Part shown: positions 42,879-51,848 of the stretch, piece by piece
Numbering within the stretch: the first letter of the stretch is position 1
Layout: every line of letters starts with the position of its first letter
From: Bradyrhizobium erythrophlei
Lineage (GTDB): Bacteria; Pseudomonadota; Alphaproteobacteria; Rhizobiales; Xanthobacteraceae
Reading direction: 5' to 3'
NCBI RefSeq assembly: GCF_900129425.1
Contig: NZ_LT670817.1
Location: 806,001 to 870,000 of the forward strand
Length of the DNA: 64,000 bases
The notes under the pieces: generated by a model
The model's database searches: none
What the model was told of the DNA's origin: nothing
The model's input: only the letters and a program-made list of their open reading frames with translations
Translations under genes and position numbers: made by a program

Positions 42879-45347
42879 ATGGCGCAGGTGGATCAGGATC
42901 ACGCACACGGTACCGGCGCGGCTCACGCCGGCCATCACCATGGCGCGAAGGCGCAATCCTGCTGCGGCGGAAAGTACGGCGACGGAGACAAGGACGCCGG
43001 AACAGCCGCGGCCATCGATCCGGTCTGCGGCATGACCGTCAACCGGGAGACCGCGAAGCACCGCTTCTCCTACCAGGGACAAGAGCATCTCTTCTGCTCG
43101 GCGCGCTGCCGCGGGCGTTTCGAGGCCGAGCCCGCAAAATACCTGCAGCCGAAACAGCCCGAGCCCGCGGCGCCGGCCGGCACCATCTACACCTGTCCGA
43201 TGCACCCCGAGGTGCGGCAGGTCGGCCCCGGCAGCTGCCCGATCTGCGGCATGGCGCTGGAGCCCGAACAGGTCTCGCTCGACGATGCGCCCGACCCCGA
43301 ACTGATCGACACGACCAGGCGGTTCTGGATCGCGCTGGCGCTGACGCTGCCGGTGTTCGTCATCGAGATGGGCAGCGATTTCGGCCTGATGCATCTGGTG
43401 CCGCCGGTGTGGTCGAACTGGATCTCGTTTGCGCTTTCGACGCCGGTGGTGCTGTGGGCGGGCGCGCCGTTTTTCGTTCGCGGCTGGCGCTCGCTAGGGC
43501 TTGATCCCGAAAAGTGGCTTTCCGGTTTTCGGACCGGATCAAGCCTCGATAAAAAAGCCACGCGCAATCTCAACATGTTCACGCTGATCGCGATGGGCAC
43601 CGGCGTGGCCTTCCTCTACAGCGTGGTCGGCACGCTGGCGCCGCAGCTGTTTCCGCCGGCGTTTCGCGACATGAACGGCATGGTCGCGGTGTATTTCGAG
43701 GCGGCCGCCGTCATCACGGTTCTGGTGTTGCTGGGCCAGGTGCTGGAACTGCGGGCGCGCCAGCGCACGTCAGGCGCGATCCGCGCGCTGCTGGGGCTGG
43801 CACCGAAAACCGCGCGGCGCATCACGTCTGATGGTGACGAGGACGTCGCGATCGATGCGATCGCGCTCGGCGATTTGTTGCGGGTGCGTCCCGGCGAGAA
43901 GATTCCGGTCGATGGCATCGTCACCGAAGGCCACAGCTTTGTCGATGAATCCATGGTGACCGGGGAGTCGATGCCGGTGCCGAAGGCCGAGGGCGACAAG
44001 GTGATCGGCGGTACCGTCAATCAGCGCGGCGGATTGATCCTGCGCGCGGACAAGATCGGCCGCGACACCATGCTGGCGCGGATCGTCGACATGGTGGCGC
44101 GGGCGCAGCGCTCGCGGGCGCCGATCCAGCGGCTCGCCGACCAGGTCGCCGGCTGGTTCGTGCCGGCGGTGATCGCGGCGGCGCTATTGGCATTCGCGGC
44201 CTGGATGATGTTCGGGCCGGAGCCGCGCTTCACGTTCGGTCTGGTCGCGGCCGTGACGGTGCTGATCATCGCCTGTCCCTGCGCGCTGGGCCTGGCCACC
44301 CCGATGTCGATCATGGTCGGGGTCGGACGCGGCGCGCATTCAGGAATTCTGATCCGCGACGCCGAGGCGCTGGAGCGGTTCGAGAGCATCGATACCATCG
44401 TGCTCGACAAGACCGGCACGCTCACCGAAGGCAAGCCCCGGGTGGTGTCGATCGTCACCGCAGGCGACATCGACGAAGCCGAATTGCTGCGGCTCGCCGC
44501 CAGTGTCGAGCGCGGCAGCGAGCATCCGCTCGCGATAGCGATCCTGAAAGCCGCCGGCGAGCGCCAACTGAGCCTCGGCGAGGCCGGCGATTTTGCGTCG
44601 CCTTCCGGAAAGGGCGCGACCGGTGTCGTCGACGGCAAGAAAATCGCGCTCGGCAACGCGATGCTGATGAGCGAACTGAACATCGTCACACGGGATCTCG
44701 ATGCCGCCGCCGAGGCCGCGCGCCAAACCGGCGCCACCGCGATCTATGTGGCGATCGACGGCCGCGCCGCCGGAATCATCGCCATCGCCGATCCGGTGAA
44801 ATCCTCGGCGAAGGCCGCCCTGCGGAAATTGCGCGAGGACGGTCTGCGCATCGTCATGCTGACCGGCGACAACCTCACCACCGCGCGCGCGGTGGCGAAC
44901 ACGCTCGGCATCGACGAGATCGAGGCCGGCGTCCTGCCGGAGCGCAAGAGCGACGTGGTGCAGCGGCTGCGCGGGGAAGGCCGCCGCGTCGCCATGGTCG
45001 GTGACGGCGTCAATGACGCGCCGGCGCTCGCCGCCGCCGATGTCGGCGTTGCCATGGGCGGCGGAACCGACGTTGCGATCGAAAGCGCCGGGGTCACGCT
45101 GTTGACCGGCGATTTGATCGGTATCGTGCGGGCCCGGCGGTTGTCGGTCGCGACCATGCGCAACATCCGCCAGAACCTCGGCTTCGCCTTTCTGTACAAT
45201 GCCGCCGGCATCCCGATCGCCGCCGGAGTGCTCTATCCCGTTTTCGGGATCCTGCTGTCGCCGATGGTCGGCGCCGCCGCGATGGCGCTGTCGTCGGTCA
45301 GCGTGATCGGCAACGCGCTGCGGCTGGCGCGTACGAAACTGGATTGA
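42879..45347 (+). CDS. Copper-translocating P1B-type ATPase
   Basis: An 822-residue heavy-metal exporting ATPase of the inner membrane. Instead of HMA domains it carries a His-rich N-terminus, a YHS domain (IDPVCGMTVNRETAKHRFSY to FCSARC) and a heavy-metal-binding domain (YTCPMHPEV to CPICGMALEP). The core has the CPC metal site (Cys466-Pro-Cys468), DKTGTLT with Asp510, GDGVNDAPAL and ATP-binding HP in SEHPLAIA. The ATG at 42879 has AGGAG upstream. Residues about 206-226 are an extra segment encoded by an inserted palindromic repeat. The pairing with csoR supports Cu(I) export. Confidence 0.94.
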   Translation: MAQVDQDHAHGTGAAHAGHHHGAKAQSCCGGKYGDGDKDAGTAAAIDPVCGMTVNRETAKHRFSYQGQEHLFCSARCRGRFEAEPAKYLQPKQPEPAAPAGTIYTCPMHPEVRQVGPGSCPICGMALEPEQVSLDDAPDPELIDTTRRFWIALALTLPVFVIEMGSDFGLMHLVPPVWSNWISFALSTPVVLWAGAPFFVRGWRSLGLDPEKWLSGFRTGSSLDKKATRNLNMFTLIAMGTGVAFLYSVVGTLAPQLFPPAFRDMNGMVAVYFEAAAVITVLVLLGQVLELRARQRTSGAIRALLGLAPKTARRITSDGDEDVAIDAIALGDLLRVRPGEKIPVDGIVTEGHSFVDESMVTGESMPVPKAEGDKVIGGTVNQRGGLILRADKIGRDTMLARIVDMVARAQRSRAPIQRLADQVAGWFVPAVIAAALLAFAAWMMFGPEPRFTFGLVAAVTVLIIACPCALGLATPMSIMVGVGRGAHSGILIRDAEALERFESIDTIVLDKTGTLTEGKPRVVSIVTAGDIDEAELLRLAASVERGSEHPLAIAILKAAGERQLSLGEAGDFASPSGKGATGVVDGKKIALGNAMLMSELNIVTRDLDAAAEAARQTGATAIYVAIDGRAAGIIAIADPVKSSAKAALRKLREDGLRIVMLTGDNLTTARAVANTLGIDEIEAGVLPERKSDVVQRLRGEGRRVAMVGDGVNDAPALAAADVGVAMGGGTDVAIESAGVTLLTGDLIGIVRARRLSVATMRNIRQNLGFAFLYNAAGIPIAAGVLYPVFGILLSPMVGAAAMALSSVSVIGNALRLARTKLD
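43498..43545. repeat. Palindromic element inserted in frame in the copper ATPase gene
   Basis: Perfect 10-bp arms GGCTTGATCC (43498-43507) and GGATCAAGCC (43536-43545) with an inner AAAAGTGG/CCGGTTTTC-type core. This is the design of the short dispersed palindromes common in Bradyrhizobium and Rhodopseudomonas genomes. It interrupts the sequence FVRGWRSL / TRNLNMFTLIAMG that is normally contiguous in such pumps, and keeps the frame. Confidence 0.8.
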
Positions 45348-45526
45348 GCGGACAGGTCGATCGCGTCATCTCCGCTTCGTCTGCCCGCGTCATTACCCGA
45401 GCCGTATCTCAGCGCTGGCGAGGACGCGCTACCGGTTCTGTCCGGCGCGGGGCGCCGGGGCAGGTTTCACAAGAAGGATCATGCGTGTTAGCCTTTTTGG
45501 CGAGCAAGACTTTTCGGGATCATTCG

Positions 45527-46402
45527 ATGACTGCGAGGGAGAATCTCGAAGCTGGAAGTTTCTCTCTTTCCCGGCGCGGGATTGTCGCGTGGGGAGTTAT
45601 CGTCGCCTATCTGGTTTTGGTCGTCCTCTTTGCCTGGAATCCGACGCCCTTTGCCCAAGGGCTGGCAGCGATTGGTTTTGCGGGCGCTCTGGGCCATTGC
45701 GCGTTGAGCTACGGCTTGAAAAATACGCTGGCCTTGCTCGCCATTTGCATGGCCGTAACTTTCACGATGGAAAACATCGGCAGCTCCACGGGGTTGATCT
45801 TTGGCCGATATCATTTTGAGGTGGGTGCGCAACTACCCCACATTGGAATGATTTCCGTCATTGTTGGCGGCGTATGGTTCGGTATGGGCTATTTCGCCTG
45901 GATCGTCGCGGCAACCATGCTCGGTGAGGCTGACCGGAATTTGAACGAGCGCTTCAATGTCATAGCGCTGCCGCTTGTCGCCGCCTTCGTGATGACCCAA
46001 TGGGATTTCGTCATGGATCCGCCCGAGGCGACGATTTCGAAAGCCTGGATTTGGCACGATGGTGGCGCGGACTTTGGCGTTCCGCTCACGAATTATCTGG
46101 GCTGGCTCCTGACCTCATGGATGTTCTATCAGCTCTTTGCCCTGTATCTTGCCCGGCGGCGCGATGTTCAATTGCCTCGGCGGGATATCGCGTTGCGCCT
46201 CGTCGCAATTTTGTTTTACGCGTTCTCGGGGCTCACGCACCTGACCCCTTGGCTTATGGGACAGGCCGGCGACGTCGCCGATGCCGCCGGCCATATCTGG
46301 CGCATCCAGGATTTGCGCGAAATGGCGGTCGCGGTCATGCTCTTCACCATGTTCTTTACCTCGATGCTCGCGGTGTTGCGGCTGATAAGAGACGATGGGT
46401 AA
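45527..46402 (+). CDS. Carotenoid biosynthesis-type membrane protein (DUF422/CruF-like)
   Basis: A 291-residue integral membrane protein with about seven hydrophobic helices, for example VAWGVIVAYLVLVVLFAW near the start. The signature MENIGSSTGLIFGRYHFEVGAQLPHIGMI is typical of the DUF422 family, which contains the carotenoid 1,2-hydratase CruF. No other pigment gene is adjacent, so the carotenoid link is from the family only. I use the ATG at 45527, since the sequence upstream in the same frame is Arg/Ser-rich. Confidence 0.82.
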   Translation: MTARENLEAGSFSLSRRGIVAWGVIVAYLVLVVLFAWNPTPFAQGLAAIGFAGALGHCALSYGLKNTLALLAICMAVTFTMENIGSSTGLIFGRYHFEVGAQLPHIGMISVIVGGVWFGMGYFAWIVAATMLGEADRNLNERFNVIALPLVAAFVMTQWDFVMDPPEATISKAWIWHDGGADFGVPLTNYLGWLLTSWMFYQLFALYLARRRDVQLPRRDIALRLVAILFYAFSGLTHLTPWLMGQAGDVADAAGHIWRIQDLREMAVAVMLFTMFFTSMLAVLRLIRDDG

Positions 46403-46434
46403 TGCAATGGTGCGACAGCCACCTTCCCGATGTC

Positions 46435-46607
46435 TAACGCATTTTCCAGTTGTGTCGAACCACCATCAGGCACCCAACGGGCCTGATGGTTCGAGACGCG
46501 CGGCGTTGCCGCGCTCCTCACCATGAGGGTCTCAGACCTCATCCTGAGGAGCATCGCGAAGCCATGCGTCTCGAAGGATGATGCCACCGAACTGTAAAGT
46601 GCCCTAG
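46435..46607. repeat. Dispersed 173-bp repeat, copy 2
   Basis: Near-identical to 33635-33808 in the same orientation, located between the convergent membrane-protein and dapA-like genes. Confidence 0.85.
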
Positions 46608-46637
46608 AAAATCCGGATGGCTTCGTCGTGGAACCTG

Positions 46638-47573
46638 TCATCGGGCGCATTCGCGCGACCCGTTGGCTCGCAGTGACGACCGCCGCTCGATTTCCCTGTC
46701 GAGACGTGCGGCGAGCTCGGTGCTCACTTCCGTCATCGGCAACCGCACCTCGGCGCTCTCGATCAGTCCGGTGCGCCACAGCCAATACTTGATCGGCGCC
46801 GGGCTCGGCTCGGCAAACAACAGCCGCGTGAGCTCATCGACCGATTGCCAGAGCGTCAACGCCGCGGCGCGCTCGCCCGCTGCCATCAGCCGCCAGATCT
46901 TGGCAAAAATTTCCGTTTCGACATGCGCAGATGCCAAAATGCCGCCGTCGGCGCCATCGGCCAGCGCTTCCTGATACTGCGCATCCTCGCCGGTGAACAC
47001 CGCGAAGTCATCCGGTCGCCGGCGCAACAGATCGAGCGACTGGGTGCGATCCGCCGAACAATCCTTCAGCCCGACGATGTTGGGATGAGCCGCCAACCGC
47101 AGCATCGCTTCGTTGCCGAGATTGACGCCGGTCCGGTAGGGAATGTTGTAGATCATCACCGGGTGCGCGGCATGATCCGCAAGCGCGGTGAAGTGCAGCT
47201 CCAGGCCGCGCTGCGACGGCCGCGAATAATACGGGCAGGAAATCAGATAGGCGTCGATCGGCCACGCCGCTGTTCGCTGCAGGGCATCCAGTAATGCACG
47301 TGTGTTGCTGCCGGACAGGCCGAGGCAGACTGGAAGCTTGCTGGCTTCGTCCCGCACGGTGAAGACCAGCCGTTCGGTCTCAGCGGGCTCCAGCGTCAGG
47401 CTTTCGCCGGTCGTGGCCGCAAGAACCAGTCCGTTGACGGGCAAATTGGCGTAGTGCCGCACCAGCCGCCGCAGCGACGGCTCGTCAAGCTCGCCATTGC
47501 AAAACGGCGTGATCAGCGGCAGCCAGAGGCCCTGCAGGCAAGTTCGAAGGTCGGAAGTCCGAAGGTCGTTCAT
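46638..47573 (-). CDS. DapA-family aldolase/lyase (dihydrodipicolinate synthase-like)
   Basis: A 311-residue class I aldolase of the DapA/N-acetylneuraminate lyase family. Schiff-base Lys170 (IVGLKDCS), catalytic Tyr142 (MIYNIPYRTG) and the TTGES motif (54-58) are present. DapA condenses pyruvate with aspartate semialdehyde for lysine and diaminopimelate, but relatives act on sugar acids. The extra N- and C-terminal residues and lack of Lys-pathway neighbours leave the substrate open. GGGAGAATGG precedes the ATG. A terminator-like hairpin lies 42 bases upstream. Confidence 0.88.
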   Translation of the reverse strand: MNDLRTSDLRTCLQGLWLPLITPFCNGELDEPSLRRLVRHYANLPVNGLVLAATTGESLTLEPAETERLVFTVRDEASKLPVCLGLSGSNTRALLDALQRTAAWPIDAYLISCPYYSRPSQRGLELHFTALADHAAHPVMIYNIPYRTGVNLGNEAMLRLAAHPNIVGLKDCSADRTQSLDLLRRRPDDFAVFTGEDAQYQEALADGADGGILASAHVETEIFAKIWRLMAAGERAAALTLWQSVDELTRLLFAEPSPAPIKYWLWRTGLIESAEVRLPMTEVSTELAARLDREIERRSSLRANGSRECAR

Positions 47574-47612
47574 GGTCCATTCTCCCTAGGGTTGAGTCGG
47601 AGACGGGGCATG

Positions 47613-47641
47613 AAAAAACCCCGTCCGGACGGCGGGGTTTT
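47613..47641 (-). terminator. Terminator or attenuator upstream of the dapA-like gene
   Basis: On the - strand, AAAACCCCG/CGGGGTTTT arms around a 9-base loop are followed by a T tract. It lies only 40 bases before the start codon of the dapA-like gene, so it may control entry into that gene or end an upstream transcript. Confidence 0.65.
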
Positions 47642-47820
47642 GCAGATCGGTGCGAAACACAAGGCCTATCGCATGCGTCGATCCGAACTCCCCGCAAGTG
47701 GAGCTTTTTTCGACAGCGTGACAGTGCACGGATTCGTGATCATTGGGGGATGATGGTGGGCGACGCCGAAGCTGTCAACGGCCGGAAACTGCGAAGCCGG
47801 GTGCCCGCGCGGATGCGCTG

Positions 47821-47853
47821 CAAAAAAAAGCCGGGCTCCAGAGAGCCCGGCTT
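47821..47853 (-). terminator. Terminator of the trxB-lysR transcript
   Basis: Perfect 11-bp stem AAGCCGGGCTC/GAGCCCGGCTT (47828-47838 and 47843-47853) with an eight-T tail on the - strand. It lies about 195 bases beyond the LysR stop. Confidence 0.88.
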
Positions 47854-48048
47854 AAGGTATTGGCCACGTGAGGCCGACACAATCACCTTCCAAGAGGGAT
47901 TACTGAACGCCCGCGCCACTGGAGGAGGGGGACAAATGCGCAACGCGAATGCTCAGCGTACAAACATTATGATCCCCGTTGGCGACGTGCGGCAACCATT
48001 CGCTCCGCATGTCAGTCATGCGGGGATCGGGGGCTTATCGAGTGATAA

Positions 48049-48972
48049 TCACGATGGCCAGCGCTGCGCTTTGCTCACCACGAAGTCGCGGAACACCTGC
48101 ACCCGCGCCACCGTCTTCAACTCTTCGGGATAGACGAAGTAGGTATCGAGCTGAATAGAATCGGATTCTCCAAACAGCTGCACCAGGCGGTTATTTTCCT
48201 CCACCAGATAGTCCGGCAGCGCCGCGATCCCGAGTCCCTGCTGGCACGCGCGCACCAGTCCAAGGATGTTGTTGACCTTGAAAAACGCCTCGCGCGGCCC
48301 GGAGCCATTGCGGCCGGCATCGATCAGCCAGCTGCGGTTCGCAAGATGCGCCGGAACCTGGGAATCGCTCAGCATGATGATGCGATGGGCGTCGAGGTCG
48401 TCGAGGGTACGCGGTGTGCCGAAGCGCTTGATGTATTCCGGCGAGCAATAGGCATGGAAGCCGATCGAGAACAGCTTGCGCTGGATCAGATCGGGCTGGG
48501 TCGGCTTGCGGGTGCGGATCGCCACATCGGCCTCGCGCATCGAGAGGTCGAGGTCCTCGTCGGTGACGATCATGGAAATCCGGATCTCCGGATAAAGCGC
48601 GGTGAATTCATGCAGCCGCGGAATCAGCCAGTTGATGCCAAGCGCCGGCGGCGTCGTGATCTTGAGGTCGCCGCTCGGCCGCTCGCGGCTGTCGGTCAGT
48701 TTCGCCCGCGCCGCCTGCAGCTGCATGAACACGTCATGGGCGGTGCGAAACAGCAGGTCGCCCTGCTCGGTGAGAATGAGTCCGCGCGCGTGACGATGGA
48801 ACAGCGATACCGAAAGCTCCTGCTCCAGCGCGCTGACCTGCCGGGAAACGGCCGATTGCGACAGGCCAAGCTGCTCGCCGGCATGCGTGAAGCTTCCCGC
48901 TTCCGCCGCCGCGTGAAACACCTTCAGCTTGTCCCAATCCATATCAGTAAATCCGTCGCGGGTTCGAGCCAT
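48049..48972 (-). CDS. LysR-family transcriptional regulator
   Basis: A 307-residue LysR-type regulator. The winged helix-turn-helix (residues about 12-70) includes LKVFHAAAEAGSFTHAGEQLGLSQSAVSRQVSALE, and the effector domain (about 98-300) contains ITTPPALG. It starts two bases after the trxB stop, so both genes are one operon and it may respond to redox state; that link is inferred from position. The divergent-target layout common for LysR genes is absent. Confidence 0.93.
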   Translation of the reverse strand: MARTRDGFTDMDWDKLKVFHAAAEAGSFTHAGEQLGLSQSAVSRQVSALEQELSVSLFHRHARGLILTEQGDLLFRTAHDVFMQLQAARAKLTDSRERPSGDLKITTPPALGINWLIPRLHEFTALYPEIRISMIVTDEDLDLSMREADVAIRTRKPTQPDLIQRKLFSIGFHAYCSPEYIKRFGTPRTLDDLDAHRIIMLSDSQVPAHLANRSWLIDAGRNGSGPREAFFKVNNILGLVRACQQGLGIAALPDYLVEENNRLVQLFGESDSIQLDTYFVYPEELKTVARVQVFRDFVVSKAQRWPS

Positions 48973-48974
48973 GA

Positions 48975-49940
48975 TTATTCTGCCGCCGCGCGATCGCTCG
49001 CGCGCAAGGCGATAAAGCGTTCGGCCTCAAGCGCAGCCATGCAGCCAAGGCCTGCGGCCGTGACGGCCTGCCGGTAGGTTTCGTCGGCGACGTCGCCGGC
49101 GGCGAATACGCCGGGCACCGAGGTCGCGGTCGAGTTCGGCGCCACCTCGACATAGCCGGACGGTTTCAGCTTGATCTGGCCGAGGACCAGCTCCGTCGCC
49201 GGCGCGTGCCCGATCGCGATGAAGACGCCGTCCGCCGGCAGTTCGCTCAAGCGGCCGGTTTTGACGTTCTTCAACCTGACATGGGTGACCTTGCCCGGGT
49301 TCTCGGTGCCGCAGATTTCGTCGACGGCGCTGTCCCAGACCACCGCGATCTTGGGATGCTTGAACAGCCGCTCCTGCAGGATGCGCTCGGCGCGGAAGTG
49401 ATCGCGGCGATGCACGATGGTCACGCGTGAGGCGAAATTGGTGAGAAACAGCGCTTCCTCGACCGCGGTGTTGCCGCCGCCGACCACCACGACTTCCTTG
49501 CCGCGATAGAAAAATCCGTCGCAGGTCGCGCAGGCCGACACGCCGAAACCCTTGAATTTTTCTTCCGACGGCGTGCCCAGCCAGCGCGCCTGCGCGCCGG
49601 TGGCGAGAATGACCGTTTCGGCCAGATAGACGTCGCCGCTGTCGCAGGTCAGCCGGAACGGCTGATGCGCGAGATCGAGCTTGACGACGAGATCGGTGAC
49701 GATCTTGGTGCCGACATGGGCGGCCTGCTTCTCCATCTGTTCCATCAGCCAGGGGCCCTGGATGACGTCGGCGAAGCCCGGGTAATTTTCCACGTCGGTG
49801 GTGATGGTGAGCTGGCCGCCGGGCTGGATGCCCTGGATCAGCACGGGTTCCAGCATGGCGCGGGCGGCATAGATCGCGGCGGTATAGCCGGCCGGGCCGG
49901 AACCGATGATGACGACCTTGGCGTGGATGGGGGCAGGCAT
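48975..49940 (-). CDS. trxB: Thioredoxin reductase
   Basis: A 321-residue flavoprotein that reduces thioredoxin with NADPH in the cytoplasm. The FAD-binding GSGPAG is at residues 13-18, the redox pair Cys137/Cys140 lies in CATCDG, the NADPH-binding GGGNTA is at 154-159, and GVFAAGDV occurs near the end. AGAGAGGGA precedes the ATG. Co-transcribed with the downstream LysR gene. Confidence 0.96.
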   Translation of the reverse strand: MPAPIHAKVVIIGSGPAGYTAAIYAARAMLEPVLIQGIQPGGQLTITTDVENYPGFADVIQGPWLMEQMEKQAAHVGTKIVTDLVVKLDLAHQPFRLTCDSGDVYLAETVILATGAQARWLGTPSEEKFKGFGVSACATCDGFFYRGKEVVVVGGGNTAVEEALFLTNFASRVTIVHRRDHFRAERILQERLFKHPKIAVVWDSAVDEICGTENPGKVTHVRLKNVKTGRLSELPADGVFIAIGHAPATELVLGQIKLKPSGYVEVAPNSTATSVPGVFAAGDVADETYRQAVTAAGLGCMAALEAERFIALRASDRAAAE

Positions 49941-50207
49941 GGGCAGATCCCTCTCTTAACGGAATTTGGTCAGTGTTTGAGTGGAAAGCGCCCGGAAACT
50001 CATCGCGGCGACGCCTAAGGTGTCAAATCCAAGTCTAGAATATCTGGCGAGCTATGCAAGAATTGCAATCCATATCGGCGAAATTTCCCCGCAACTGCGA
50101 TAAATGGCGCAGCGCACGCGCAATAAAATTGCGCAAGGCCAGCCAGCTGCGCTAAGAGAGTTGCCGATATTGCCGCTACGCTTTCTCAGCCCAGGACCTG
50201 GACCCGC

Positions 50208-50687
50208 GTGTCGAAGAATCTTGACGAAATCGACCTTAAAATCCTCAGCGAAATCCAGGCCGACGGCCGAATCACCAATGTTGAACTGGCCAAGCGCGTC
50301 GGCATTTCGCCGCCGCCCTGCCTGCGCCGGGTGCGAACGCTGGAGGAGGAGGGATACATTCAGGGCTATCGCGGGCTGCTGGATCCGCGCCGGCTCGGCT
50401 TCGACGTCACGGTGTTCGCGTCGGTGCATCTTTCCAGCCAGGCCGACGCCGATCTGCGCGCGTTCGAGGAATTCGTGCGCGCCGAGCCGCTGGTGCGGGA
50501 GTGCTGGATGCTGTCGGGCGAAGTCGACTTCATCCTGAAATGCGTCGCGCCCGACATGGCGACGTTCCAGGATTTCGTCGCGCACCTGACCGGGGCGCCG
50601 CATGTGCGCAATGTCAGGACATCGCTAGTGCTGCACAATTCAAAATATGAAGCCGCGGTGCCGCTGGAATTCAAGGTTCGGAGCTGA
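50208..50687 (+). CDS. Lrp/AsnC-family transcriptional regulator
   Basis: A 159-residue regulator of the Lrp family. The N-terminal helix-turn-helix is LDEIDLKILSEIQADGRITNVELAKRVGISPPPCLRRV (split by a turn), followed by the RAM ligand-binding domain with AEPLVRECWMLSGEVDFILK. GTG start at 50208. It is divergent from trxB with a 267-bp shared upstream region. These proteins usually sense amino acids. Confidence 0.93.
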   Translation: MSKNLDEIDLKILSEIQADGRITNVELAKRVGISPPPCLRRVRTLEEEGYIQGYRGLLDPRRLGFDVTVFASVHLSSQADADLRAFEEFVRAEPLVRECWMLSGEVDFILKCVAPDMATFQDFVAHLTGAPHVRNVRTSLVLHNSKYEAAVPLEFKVRS

Positions 50688-50694
50688 CGCCAGC

Positions 50695-50796
50695 GTCATT
50701 CCGGGGCGCGCGCCAGCGCGAACCTCGGATTTGCAATTGCACATCGGGGAATATCGAGATTCCGGGTTCGACGCTTTCGCGTCGCCCCGGAATGAC
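50695..50796. repeat. REP-like palindrome (GTCATTCCGGGGC type)
   Basis: Perfect 13-bp outer arms GTCATTCCGGGGC and GCCCCGGAATGAC. It lies between the convergent Lrp and DoxX genes and begins 8 bases after the Lrp stop. Confidence 0.85.
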
Positions 50797-50819
50797 AGCA
50801 TAGTAGGGCGAGCGCGTCC

Positions 50820-51227
50820 TCAGCGTTTGCCGCGCATCACCGCATCGAGGCTCAACGGGCCGCCGCCGGCGCAGGTGAGATAGAGGCAAGCGAAGCAGAA
50901 CATGATCGCGAGGTTGCCGCTGTTGAGCAGCGGGATGAAATTCCGCGGAAAATGCTCGATGAAATAGGCGAATGCCATTTCGCCGCACAGGATAAAGGCC
51001 GCGAGTCGCGAGAACAGGCCGAGGATCAAAAGTCCGCCAAAAACCAACTCAACCATCCCGGCGGTGCCGAACAACGAAAGCGCCTGCACTTTCTCGAACA
51101 TCGGCACCGGCGGAAATTTCAAAAGCTTCGCCACGCCGAACTGAAACAGCAACAGGCCGGTGATGATGCGCAAGATGCTGAGAACCATCGGCTCCCCGGC
51201 CGCAAGCAATTTGTTGAACTTGTCCAT
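50820..51227 (-). CDS. DoxX-family membrane protein, copy 2
   Basis: A 135-residue inner-membrane protein with four helices, of the DoxX/DUF417 type. LSILRIITGLLLFQFGVAKLL, GGLLILGLFSRLAAFILCGEMAFAYF and NSGNLAIMFCFACLYL are visible. It is 10 bp downstream of a related gene. DoxX proteins have been linked to thiosulfate and redox homeostasis, without a proven reaction here. Confidence 0.88.
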   Translation of the reverse strand: MDKFNKLLAAGEPMVLSILRIITGLLLFQFGVAKLLKFPPVPMFEKVQALSLFGTAGMVELVFGGLLILGLFSRLAAFILCGEMAFAYFIEHFPRNFIPLLNSGNLAIMFCFACLYLTCAGGGPLSLDAVMRGKR

Positions 51228-51237
51228 GATCGCCCCC

Positions 51238-51633
51238 TCAATTCCGTTTCATCGCAGCGTCGACGCTCCACGGTCCTGCGCCCGCGGTCGAAAGATAGAG
51301 GCAGGCAAAGCAGTACATGATGGCGAGCGTGCCGCCGTTGACCAGCGGATAAAAGCTCTTCGGCGCATGAACCATAAAATAGGCGACGGCCATTTCGCCG
51401 GAGAGGATGAAAGCCGCCGGCTGGGTAAAAAGACCGAGGATCAGGAGCGCGCCGCCGATCAGCTCGATGAAGCCGGCGGCGCCGATCAGCGAAAACGGCT
51501 GCAGGTTGGCAAAGGCCGGTACCACGGGCCAGCCGATGATCTTGGCCATGCCGTGCTCGATGATCATCAGTCCCGTGATGATGCGAAACACGCTCAACGC
51601 ACGCGGCGTCCACGCCGCGAATTTTTCATTCAT
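51238..51633 (-). CDS. DoxX-family membrane protein, copy 1
   Basis: A 131-residue paralogue of the following gene with the same four-helix plan (LSVFRIITGLMIIEHGMAKII, GGALLILGLFTQPAAFILSGEMAVAYFM, GGTLAIMYCFACLYL). GGGGGAC precedes the ATG. The pair arose by tandem duplication and is probably co-transcribed; the products may form hetero-oligomers. Confidence 0.88.
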   Translation of the reverse strand: MNEKFAAWTPRALSVFRIITGLMIIEHGMAKIIGWPVVPAFANLQPFSLIGAAGFIELIGGALLILGLFTQPAAFILSGEMAVAYFMVHAPKSFYPLVNGGTLAIMYCFACLYLSTAGAGPWSVDAAMKRN

Positions 51634-51796
51634 GATAGTCCCCCAAAGGTTCGACGCGCTCGATTCGTATCGTGTCGCGGCTCAGAGGGAAAGCATTTCG
51701 CCATAACAAAATAGGCAACGTACCGCAGGGCAGCATAGGAATAATGCGGCCGGCAAAGTGTTGCCGGCCGGCAGGGAGGCGGTCTCAAGACAAAAA

Positions 51797-51814
51797 GCCG
51801 GGAATGATCCCGGC
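51797..51814 (-). terminator. Terminator of greA
   Basis: Stem GCCGGGA/TCCCGGC with an ATGA loop (TCAT on the transcribed - strand) and a five-T tail on -, about 35 bases beyond the greA stop. Confidence 0.87.
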
Positions 51815-51848
51815 CCTTTGTCAGTTCGCGAAATTCAAGACGCCGGTG

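Larger units (their letters stand above)
47574..48048. other. Intergenic region with two - strand terminator hairpins
   Basis: No gene is supported in about 475 bases. It holds a hairpin just upstream of the dapA-like gene (47613-47641) and a strong - strand terminator (47821-47853) after the LysR gene. A 25-codon frame on - between them (starting MITNPCTVTL) lacks clear support. Confidence 0.55.

Noticed and set aside
46216..46785. 189-codon open frame on -
   Set aside because: Runs through repeat copy 2 and overlaps two supported genes; the shared peptide comes from repeat DNA.
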